Position numbers and translations under genes: made by a program. Below are positions 1 to 4,761 of a stretch of DNA of 5,178 nucleotides, piece after piece. This stretch comes from Clostridiales bacterium. GTDB taxonomy: Bacteria > Bacillota > Clostridia > Saccharofermentanales > UBA5734. Every line of letters starts with the position of its first letter. Within the stretch, counting starts at the first letter, position 1. Below the pieces are notes generated by a model. The model was not told the origin of the DNA. It worked only from the letters and a program-made list of their open reading frames with translations, and did not search any database. Location: NCBI GenBank assembly GCA_007135995.1, contig SLHU01000352.1:1-5178 (forward strand), in the 5' to 3' direction.

Positions 1-340
1 ATACACCGACAATAAGAAGCAATTTATCAATGAATAAGCTGCACGAGGTGTTACGATGCATGCCTTGACGCTATCGTTCAGAAATTAGAACATCTTAATA
101 TAATAATACGATTATTCCTAGTAACCAGATAAGAGATAGGCTCTTCCGGGTATGATATCCACATCAGAGCACATATTAATATAATTGTAACAATAAGTGT
201 AACCGGGGCAATAAAAGACTTCATTTTTGCTGCCGGCATAGGTCTCGCATAATTTAAAAAAACTTTGTAAGCCCTATATATCAGGAATTGAAAGACAAAT
301 AATTGCCAAAGGATGACATCTCAAAAATAAAACTGAAAAT
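1..340. other. AT-rich upstream intergenic region, no gene recognised
   Basis: No open reading frame of useful length with a ribosome binding site is visible here on either strand. The region is much richer in A and T than the genes downstream. Small inverted repeats occur (AATAAT/ATTATT at 102-107 and 111-116; AAGAG/CTCTT at 131-135 and 141-145), but neither is followed by a clear T-run, so I do not call a terminator. The last 20 bases before the promoter (321-340) are A-rich and could act as an UP element for the -35 box at 344. The end of an upstream gene may lie in the first 40 or so bases, but this cannot be shown from the window. Confidence 0.6.
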
Positions 341-343
341 GTG

Positions 344-372
344 TTGACAGGACAGCTGCGCTTTGGTTTAAT
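344..372 (+). promoter_or_regulatory. Sigma-70/SigA-type promoter of the flagellar operon
   Basis: A perfect -35 box TTGACA (344-349) is followed by a 17-nt spacer and a -10 box TTTAAT (367-372; four of six matches to TATAAT). A TG one base before the -10 (364-365) makes it an extended -10 promoter. The 20 bases upstream are A-rich. Transcription would start near 379-380, about 14 nt ahead of the first paired base of the riboswitch. That placement independently supports this being the operon promoter. The sequence resembles the housekeeping sigma consensus rather than flagellar sigma-28, so basal expression is probably controlled by the downstream RNA switch instead of by a dedicated sigma factor. 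Confidence 0.85.
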
Positions 373-393
373 GTGAACAAATATTAAAAAAGA

Positions 394-476
394 ACCGTAA
401 AGGCAAAGTAAGTGAAAGCTTGCGACGCAAAACCAAGGGCCTGATGACATGATGTCAATGGCAGCCGGTTGCCGGT
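394..476 (+). ncRNA. Cyclic-di-GMP class I riboswitch aptamer (GEMM-I)
   Basis: The conserved GEMM-I core is readable. GGCAAA (402-407) leads into a 6-bp hairpin (408-413 with 418-423) capped by a GAAA tetraloop (414-417). The hallmark GACGCAAA follows (424-431), then ACC (432-434). A second hairpin starts with GGGCC (437-441), has an inner stem TGACA/TGTCA (445-449, 453-457), and closes with GGCAGCC (460-466), leaving an AG bulge at 463-464. CCTGA/AATGG in this hairpin sits where the receptor for the GAAA loop is expected. P1 would be ACCG (394-397) with CGGT (473-476). By alignment with the known Vibrio Vc2 aptamer, C472 corresponds to C92 and G402 to G20, the bases that read the two guanines of c-di-GMP. 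The element lies between the promoter and flgB, as in Clostridioides difficile. Confidence 0.94.
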
Positions 477-520
477 ATAATACGTTTATTTAGCGTTATT
501 TTACTTATTTTAGGCAACCG
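466..520 (+). promoter_or_regulatory. Antiterminator of the riboswitch expression platform
   Basis: Bases 466-473 (CGGTTGCC, at the 3' end of the aptamer and including the putative ligand-contacting C472 and P1 base C473) are the exact reverse complement of 513-520 (GGCAACCG), which contains the 5' arm of the terminator. This 8-bp helix cannot coexist with the folded, ligand-bound aptamer or with the terminator. The spacer between the arms is U-rich and mostly unstructured. Predicted logic: without c-di-GMP the antiterminator forms and RNA polymerase reads into flgB; with c-di-GMP the aptamer holds 472-473, the terminator forms, and transcription stops. The complementarity is seen directly; the OFF direction is inferred from it. 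Confidence 0.8.
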
Positions 521-546
521 ATGGTATGTATACCCGGTTGTTTTTT
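515..546 (+). terminator. Intrinsic terminator controlled by the riboswitch
   Basis: The outer stem CAACCG (515-520) pairs with CGGTTG (535-540). The inner stem GGTA (523-526) pairs with TACC (531-534) around a TGTA loop, with a two-base AT bulge at 521-522. Six T's follow immediately (541-546), then a further T-rich stretch to 553. This is a strong rho-independent terminator about 160 nt from the predicted transcription start. No gene lies between it and the promoter, so its purpose must be regulatory. Its 5' arm is shared with the antiterminator. Confidence 0.93.
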
Positions 547-553
547 GTATTTT

Positions 554-586
554 GGGCTTACCAAATGGATTTGGAGCTAAAAGCCC
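554..586 (+). repeat. Two-part hairpin directly after the terminator
   Basis: An outer stem GGGCTT (554-559) with AAGCCC (581-586) encloses an inner stem CCAAA (561-565) with TTTGG (570-574) and a TGGA loop. The internal loop is strongly asymmetric, with one base on the 5' side (A560) and six on the 3' side (575-580). All 11 pairs are Watson-Crick. There is no T-run after it, so it is not a terminator. Function unknown. Confidence 0.6.
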
Positions 587-675
587 GGCAAAATTGCCTC
601 GTATTTGTCTAAGCGTCACGGATCGACGCGATTATCAAGGCACAGAATGAAAAAAGATAAATAAGCAAAGGTTAC

Positions 676-705
676 GACATCTGCAGCCGCAAGCCGGCTG
701 GTGTC
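676..705 (+). repeat. Strong GC-rich leader hairpin whose 3' arm can also pair with the flgB RBS
   Basis: GACAT (676-680) pairs with GTGTC (701-705), with one G-U pair. After a CTG bulge (681-683), CAGCCG (684-689) pairs with CGGCTG (695-700) around a five-base CAAGC loop, giving 11 pairs. A second hairpin follows at once: GCGGC (707-711) with GCCGC (720-724). Bases 699-706 in the 3' arm are also the exact complement of 893-900, which spans part of the flgB Shine-Dalgarno and the A of its start codon. The hairpin and that long-range pairing exclude each other. Confidence 0.6.
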
Positions 706-769
706 CGCGGCAGGGATAGGCCGCAGCAGCGAAAAACTGCAGGATCAGATGTTTTATTAAATGTGCCAT

Positions 770-793
770 TTTTCAGCGCAGGAACGCTGAGAA
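770..793 (+). repeat. Leader hairpin
   Basis: TTTTCAGCG (770-778) pairs with CGCTGAGAA (785-793), nine pairs including one T-G, around a six-base loop (779-784). The T-run lies on the 5' side, so on the + strand it is not an intrinsic terminator, and read from the - strand it ends in A's instead of T's. It is likely a structural element of the flgB leader; no function can be assigned. Confidence 0.5.
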
Positions 794-889
794 GAACCAG
801 CATGGATGCAGACACAGCGACAAGGATGTCATCTTGACAACAGGTGACCGGCTAACGGCCGGAGCCAGCCCAAAAGGGCAGTGCAAGAT

Positions 890-894
890 GGAGG
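890..894 (+). promoter_or_regulatory. Ribosome binding site that fixes the flgB start
   Basis: GGAGG ends five bases before ATG at 900. This favours ATG900 over the in-frame ATG at 888, which overlaps this site and has only a weaker AAAAGGG (872-878) in front of it. It also favours ATG900 over the in-frame TTG at 834, which has no good ribosome binding site. Confidence 0.85.
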
Positions 895-899
895 ACACC

Positions 900-1313
900 A
901 TGCTGGATCGTATATTAAGACAGGCACAGACACTTGAAAGAGGGCTGGACGCATCATGGAAACGAAATGAAGTGATCGCCGGCAATATCGCAAATGCTGA
1001 CACCCCCGGTTATCAGTCAAAAAGCGTACCCTTTGAATCGGTTTTCCGCCAGACGCTGAAATCCGATTCTTTCGCGCTGCGCCAAAGCAGCAGCGCTTCC
1101 GGCAATCCCAAGCATCTGGCATTTGAAGGCGACAGTCCGGAGCTTCGCATACAGCGCAGTCAGGCATCGTCCATGCGCATGGACGGCAACAACGTGGATA
1201 TTGACCAGGAAATGACCGAACTGGCTAAAAACCAGATTCTTTATGACACCCTGACCTATACGGTATCCAGAGAATTAGGCCGCGTCAGGACCGTCATCAG
1301 CGAAGGGACGTGA
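900..1313 (+). CDS. flgB: Flagellar basal-body proximal rod protein FlgB
   Basis: Predicted 137 residues, normal for FlgB. FlgB is one of the proximal rod subunits that stack on the MS ring, and it is exported by the flagellar type III system without a cleaved signal. The N-terminal rod-family signature NIANADTPGY is at residues 29-38 and is followed by the expected hydrophilic middle region (about 52-90). The C-terminal part carries DGNNVDID (95-102) and a helix NQILYDTLTYTVSRELGRVRTV (111-132) that would form the coiled coil with the N-terminal helix of the rod subunit. The start at ATG900 is chosen for its GGAGG box and because it places the NIAN motif where the family has it. It is the first gene of the operon, and its stop is six bases before flgC. 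Expression depends on read-through of the upstream riboswitch terminator. Identity is clear. Confidence 0.96.
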   Translation: MLDRILRQAQTLERGLDASWKRNEVIAGNIANADTPGYQSKSVPFESVFRQTLKSDSFALRQSSSASGNPKHLAFEGDSPELRIQRSQASSMRMDGNNVDIDQEMTELAKNQILYDTLTYTVSRELGRVRTVISEGT

Positions 1314-1319
1314 TGAAAC

Positions 1320-1754
1320 ATGGATTTATTTAAGACAATGAATATCAGTGCCTCCGCGCTGACCGCCCAGGGCTTTCGCATGGACGTCATCGCTCAGAAC
1401 ATCGCCAACGCGAACACAACCCGCACCGCAGAGGGCGGCCCCTACCAGCGCCGCACGGCGATTTTGGGCCAGCAGCCGCCGTCTTTTGCGCAGGCCATGC
1501 GCCAGGCTGAAAAAGGCCCGCAGGCAACCGGTGTGAATGTGGTCGCGACCGTGACCGACGAAACGCCCGGCGCGCTGGTGTACGACCCGCAGCATCCCGA
1601 CGCCGATGAACAAGGCTATGTCGCGATGCCTAATGTAGACATCGCCCGCGAGTATATCGACATGATCTCTGCAACCCGGTCATACGAAGCGAATGTCACC
1701 GTGATGAACGCTACAAAGCGCATGGCCCAGAAAGCCCTTGAAATCAGCCGCTGA
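1320..1754 (+). CDS. flgC: Flagellar basal-body proximal rod protein FlgC
   Basis: Predicted 144 residues, full length for the family. FlgC is a second proximal rod subunit, secreted through the flagellar export gate and assembled together with FlgB and FlgF. Diagnostic features are the N-terminal helix with SASALTAQGFRMDVIAQN (10-27), the NIANANTTRT signature (27-36), GGPYQRR (39-45), YDPQHPDAD followed by GYVAMPNV (88-106), and the C-terminal SYEANVTVMNATK (121-133), which is nearly invariant in FlgC. A purine-rich AAGGGA (1303-1308) lies 11 bases before the ATG, a longer spacing than usual; together with the six-base gap to flgB this suggests translational coupling. A 50-bp gap separates it from fliE. 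Nothing looks damaged. Confidence 0.97.
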   Translation: MDLFKTMNISASALTAQGFRMDVIAQNIANANTTRTAEGGPYQRRTAILGQQPPSFAQAMRQAEKGPQATGVNVVATVTDETPGALVYDPQHPDADEQGYVAMPNVDIAREYIDMISATRSYEANVTVMNATKRMAQKALEISR

Positions 1755-1804
1755 TCTATTTGACAAGACACTGACATAAACCTTGTGAAGGTTGGAGGAT
1801 CATC

Positions 1805-2104
1805 ATGGAAATCAGGCCGATCAATATTGGACAGATCAGACAGCAAACGCTGCAGCAGCAGTCCGCCGCAGGTTCCAGCGCCGCCTCTTCCTTTTCCAGT
1901 GTGATGGAGCAGGCCCTGCAGCCGGCCGCTGAAGCCGAGGCTGCAGCCAAAACAGAGCAGGTCAGTTTGCTGACCGGAGACAGTGCCAGCATTCATTCTG
2001 TCGTCATGGCAACCGAACAGGCCGACATCGCACTTCGTCTGACGATGCAGATACGGACAAAAGTCCTGGACGCATACAACGAAGTCATGCGGATGCAGAT
2101 CTGA
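1805..2104 (+). CDS. fliE: Flagellar hook-basal body complex protein FliE
   Basis: Predicted 99 residues, typical of FliE, the small protein that links the FliF MS ring to the first rod subunits and is needed early for export of rod proteins. The N-terminal half (residues 1-55) is low in complexity and rich in Gln, Ala and Ser, as is common in this family. The conserved C-terminal half starts at TGDSASIHSVVMATEQADIA (57-76) and continues through LRLTMQIRTKVLDAYNEVMRM (77-97) to the end, the family's defining amphipathic region. The start at ATG1805 has a GGAGG box (1794-1798) six bases upstream. The 50-bp gap before it, from the flgC stop, is the largest inside the operon; it holds an isolated TTGACA (1760-1765) without a matching -10 box. 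The fliF start lies 15 bases after its stop. Confidence 0.96.
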   Translation: MEIRPINIGQIRQQTLQQQSAAGSSAASSFSSVMEQALQPAAEAEAAAKTEQVSLLTGDSASIHSVVMATEQADIALRLTMQIRTKVLDAYNEVMRMQI

Positions 2105-2111
2105 AAGGCGG
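2104..2111 (+). promoter_or_regulatory. Ribosome binding site supporting a GTG start for fliF
   Basis: AAAGGCGG ends eight bases before GTG at 2120 and begins on the last base of the fliE stop codon. The alternative ATG at 2135 has only a GAAGAAGG ending one base before it, which is too close. The GTG start is therefore preferred, though not certain. Confidence 0.6.
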
Positions 2112-2119
2112 CATAAGCA

Positions 2120-3739
2120 GTGGGTGAAGAAGGTATGGGCAAACGATTGGGATCAACCCTGGATGGGCTGAAAACGTTCTGGCAAAAACAGGACGCTGCT
2201 AAAAAGCGCCTGATTGTTGTCCTTTCAGTGGCTGGTATTCTGGTGATTGGCTTTCTGGTCTGGCTGCTTAACGCGACAACCTATACCGTCCTGTACACGA
2301 ATCTGAGTCCGCAGGACGCAGGCGAGATGATGCAGGAACTCAATTCGATGAACGTATCGGCCAGAGCCCAGGGAACCGATACCATATTGGTGCCGGAAGA
2401 CCAGGTGGACTGGATTCGAATGGAACTTGCCGCAACCGGGTTTCCGAGAAGCAGCACAAATCTTGACATTCTCAAGCAGGGATCCGGCTTTGGCATTACC
2501 GAGGAAGACAAAGCCGTTTACCGCCGCTATCAGCTGCAGGAAGACCTGCAAAACGCGATCAAGACATTCGACAATGTCACTGATGCCCGTGTTTCCCTGA
2601 TTATTCCGCGCGAAAGTGCTTTTTTGATTGAAAGCCAGAAGATCCCGGCCACCGCCGCTGTTTTGCTGACACTGGAACCAGGGGCAGACCTAAGCCAGGG
2701 CAATGTCATAGCCATATCGGAACTGGTCCAGAAAAGTGTACCAAACCTGCAGCCGGAAGGCGTCACCATTATCGACAGCCATATGCGGCTGCTCAACAAC
2801 AATAACGGCGAGGACGGTTTTAACGCACAAGATCGCCAGTCAATGGAACAGCAAGTATCCGAACGGCTGAAACAGCAGGTGATGGCGCTGCTGCAGCCGG
2901 TATTCGGCCCGGCCAGCGTACTGGCTGAAGTAAGTGTCACCCTTAACTTTGATGAAACGTATATTGAAAGCGTTCGCTTTGAACCCGCACCCGGTATGAC
3001 AAGCGGCATGGTTGCCAGCATCGAGGAGATTCGAGAAGCCTCCTACCGCGGTGTACAGGGAGACGGTGAGGCCGGTGTCGGAGAAAACGGTGCGGGTATT
3101 CCCATTTATCCGGTGATACAGGCAGAAGACGCCATATATGAGAAAAACTCAGAACGGATTAACTATGAAATCAACACCATCAAAGAACAGCTGGTAAAAG
3201 CCCAGGGAGATATCAGCCATCTGAGTGTATCCGTTATCCTGGACAGCAACCGGATCGCCGGTGCCGACCACACCGCCAGTGTCCGGCAGCTGGTCGCGAC
3301 CGCCGTAGGTGTGGACGAATCCCTGATCACGGTTGAAAGTCTGCCATTCCATGCCGGCGAAGCGATGGACGACACATTTGAAGATTACGCTGCGCTGCAG
3401 GAACGTCAGCTGCGCTGGCAGCAGACGCGTTTTTACCTGCTGCTGGGCAGCGGGTTTTTGCTGTTCATCATCATCATGCTTATTCTGGCCCGCCTGGTAC
3501 GCGGCAAGCGTCCGGATAAAGAAGCTCAGGTCGGGCAGATGTTCCCGTCACTAGATCCGCAAAGACAAGCAGAGCAAGCCCTTGCGGCAGCGCAGCAGCA
3601 GGCGGCGGAGCAGGAACAACAGTCAGTGCCTGAAAAGAAAGAACAACAAGAAAAGAAAGCCATTGCCGGTTATATTGACGACAATCCAGATCTGGTTGTC
3701 AGCATACTGCGCAGCTGGATGGCCGAGGAGCAGGGGTAA
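2120..3739 (+). CDS. fliF: Flagellar MS-ring protein FliF
   Basis: Predicted 539 residues from GTG2120, or 534 from ATG2135; full length for FliF, which forms the membrane ring that is the base of the motor and houses the export gate. The first membrane segment is at residues 31-50. A YscJ/FliF-type ring-building region follows (about 51-220), including TNLSPQDAGEM (60-70), AVYRRYQLQEDLQNAI (132-147) and VSLIIPRES (158-166). The FliF C-terminal periplasmic region (about 230-410) ends in ITVESLPF (403-410). The second membrane segment is at about 438-460. The cytoplasmic tail has a Gln/Ala/Glu/Lys-rich linker (about 480-515) and a terminal helix DNPDLVVSILRSWMAEEQ (521-538), the type of segment that binds the FliG N-terminal domain. 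It lies between fliE and fliG, with five bases to the latter. Confidence 0.97.
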   Translation: MGEEGMGKRLGSTLDGLKTFWQKQDAAKKRLIVVLSVAGILVIGFLVWLLNATTYTVLYTNLSPQDAGEMMQELNSMNVSARAQGTDTILVPEDQVDWIRMELAATGFPRSSTNLDILKQGSGFGITEEDKAVYRRYQLQEDLQNAIKTFDNVTDARVSLIIPRESAFLIESQKIPATAAVLLTLEPGADLSQGNVIAISELVQKSVPNLQPEGVTIIDSHMRLLNNNNGEDGFNAQDRQSMEQQVSERLKQQVMALLQPVFGPASVLAEVSVTLNFDETYIESVRFEPAPGMTSGMVASIEEIREASYRGVQGDGEAGVGENGAGIPIYPVIQAEDAIYEKNSERINYEINTIKEQLVKAQGDISHLSVSVILDSNRIAGADHTASVRQLVATAVGVDESLITVESLPFHAGEAMDDTFEDYAALQERQLRWQQTRFYLLLGSGFLLFIIIMLILARLVRGKRPDKEAQVGQMFPSLDPQRQAEQALAAAQQQAAEQEQQSVPEKKEQQEKKAIAGYIDDNPDLVVSILRSWMAEEQG

Positions 3740-3744
3740 GCGCG

Positions 3745-4761
3745 ATGGATTATTTGACAGAAACCGGCTATTCAAACCGCGAAAAAGCTGCTATTTTACT
3801 GATCGCTTTGGGCAAAGATCACTCAGCCAAGCTGTTCAAGCAGCTAAGCGACGACGAAATCGAACAGATGACGCTGGAAATTGCCAATATGCGACGGGTT
3901 GCCCCGGAAACACAAAAAGATATTCTCAGAGAGTTCAGCGAAGCTTGTATGGCGCAAAACTATATTATGGAAGGCGGCATTGAGTATGCCCGGGAAGTCC
4001 TCGATAAAGCCATTGGCCAGCAGCGCGCCTTTGACCTCATCGGCAAGCTGACATCTTCTTTGCAGGTCCGGCCGTTTGACTTCGCCCGCCGCCTCGATGC
4101 CACACAGCTGCTCAATATTATCCAAAATGAACAGCCGCAGACCATCGCACTGATATTGTCATATATTGATCCGGCACAAGCTGCGGCTATTTTAAATGAA
4201 CTGTCACCGGAAATCCAGTCAGACGTCATTGCTAAAATTGCCAAAATGGGCAAAACATCACCAGAGCATATTAAAGAAGTGGAGCGTATCCTTGAAAAGA
4301 AACTGTCGAATCTGGGTGTCTCTGATTATGCAAGGGTGGGCGGTGTCAATACAACCGTGGATATCCTCAACGCGTCCGACCGCAGCACAGAAAAGCATAT
4401 CCTCGACGCATTGATGGATATTGACCAGGATCTGGTAGATGAAATCAGGAGCAAAATGTTCCTGTTTGAAGATATTGTCAAGCTCAACCGTCCCTCCATT
4501 CAGCGTGTGCTGAAAGATGTCGGCAATGATGACCTGGTTCTGGCGCTCAAAGGCGTGAAAAAAGATGTTGCCGACTTTATTTTTGAAAACATGTCAAAAC
4601 GCCTCCAAGATATGATCAAGGAAGAAATCGAGCTCAAAGGACCGGTCCGGATCCGCGACGTAGAAGAAGCGCAGCAAAAAATTGTCGGCAATATCCGCAG
4701 GCTGGAAGATGCCGGGGAAATAGTGATTGCACGTGGACAGGAGGAACAGCTCGTTGGCTAA
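3745..4761 (+). CDS. fliG: Flagellar motor switch protein FliG
   Basis: Predicted 338 residues, standard length. FliG is the C-ring protein that holds the rotor to the FliF ring, binds FliM, and meets the stator to generate torque. The N-terminal FliF-binding domain covers about 1-100 (GYSNREKAAILLIALGKD at 8-25). The middle domain has the FliM-binding EHPQ motif in the form EQPQ (129-132). The hinge-side GGVN is at 199-202 and the MFxF motif is MFLF (238-241). In the C-terminal torque helix the charged residues line up with Escherichia coli K264, R281, D288, D289 and R297 as K269, R286, E293, E294 and R302, so charge is kept with Asp replaced by Glu. An AGGGG box (3732-3736) inside the fliF end lies eight bases before ATG3745. 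Its last eight bases overlap fliH. Confidence 0.98.
   Translation: MDYLTETGYSNREKAAILLIALGKDHSAKLFKQLSDDEIEQMTLEIANMRRVAPETQKDILREFSEACMAQNYIMEGGIEYAREVLDKAIGQQRAFDLIGKLTSSLQVRPFDFARRLDATQLLNIIQNEQPQTIALILSYIDPAQAAAILNELSPEIQSDVIAKIAKMGKTSPEHIKEVERILEKKLSNLGVSDYARVGGVNTTVDILNASDRSTEKHILDALMDIDQDLVDEIRSKMFLFEDIVKLNRPSIQRVLKDVGNDDLVLALKGVKKDVADFIFENMSKRLQDMIKEEIELKGPVRIRDVEEAQQKIVGNIRRLEDAGEIVIARGQEEQLVG
4739..4744 (+). promoter_or_regulatory. Ribosome binding site that fixes the fliH TTG start
   Basis: A perfect AGGAGG inside the 3' end of fliG lies nine bases before TTG at 4754. No ATG or GTG start is available in this frame nearby; the first ATG comes at residue 33, too late for the family. 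The site therefore argues for the TTG start and for translational coupling with fliG. Confidence 0.85.

Larger units (their letters stand above)
553..889 (+). other. Long structured leader between terminator and flgB, no known class recognised
   Basis: About 340 nt without a convincing gene separate the terminator from flgB. The stretch is rich in local hairpins: 554-586, 587-598, 613-617 with 625-629, 676-705, 707-724, 726-740, 770-793 and 868-879. None has a T-run after it, so they do not look like terminators. The composition changes from AT-rich before about 660 to GC-rich after it. I compared it by eye with GEMM-I, T-box, hammerhead and HDV-like motifs and found no match. It would be transcribed as the flgB 5' UTR whenever the riboswitch allows read-through. 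A long flgB leader is known in C. difficile, where it also holds an invertible switch, but I see no long flanking inverted repeats here. Confidence 0.55.

Noticed and set aside
2..37. Possible C-terminal tail of an upstream gene (reading YTDNKKQFINE then TAA)
   Set aside because: Only 11 codons are in the window, another frame is open to 68 as well, there is no terminator after either, and nothing in the residues identifies a family.
73..87. CodY-box-like sequence around GTTCAGAAATT
   Set aside because: About five of 15 positions differ from the AATTTTCWGAAAATT consensus, and it lies far upstream of the promoter.
441..447. CTGATGA, the core of a hammerhead ribozyme
   Set aside because: It lies in P3 of the c-di-GMP aptamer, and no GAAA plus flanking stem III/I follows in the required order. 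The match is explained by the riboswitch consensus GGCCTRA.
693..701. HDV-like ribozyme element (GCCGGCTGG)
   Set aside because: No matching double-pseudoknot partners could be paired around it.
700..726. T-box-like sequence (GGTGTCCGCGG)
   Set aside because: It resembles the T-box GGTGGTACCGCGG only in part. There is no specifier stem or following terminator, and flagellar operons are not known T-box targets.
665..742. A second, degenerate c-di-GMP-I aptamer (GCAAAGG, GCAAGCC)
   Set aside because: The GNRA-capped P2 hairpin, the GACGCAAA block and the P3 closing sequence are all missing.
802..837. Eleven-codon ORF in the leader (MDADTATRMSS)
   Set aside because: No convincing ribosome binding site and no recognisable leader-peptide feature such as a run of one amino acid.
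834..862. TTGACA (834-839) as a promoter just before flgB
   Set aside because: The bases 17 away read GGCCGG, nothing like a -10 box.
834..899. Longer flgB reading from TTG834
   Set aside because: The extra 22 residues do not look like FlgB, TTG834 lacks a good RBS, and GGAGG sits correctly before ATG900.
1760..1788. TTGACA (1760-1765) as an internal promoter for fliE
   Set aside because: The sequence at the right spacing is TTGTGA, a poor -10. The genes are close enough for one transcript.
2530..3021. 163-residue minus-strand reading opposite fliF, and similar long minus-strand frames opposite the other genes
   Set aside because: They overlap clearly identified flagellar genes, have no RBS or recognisable domain, and are expected shadows of coding bias.
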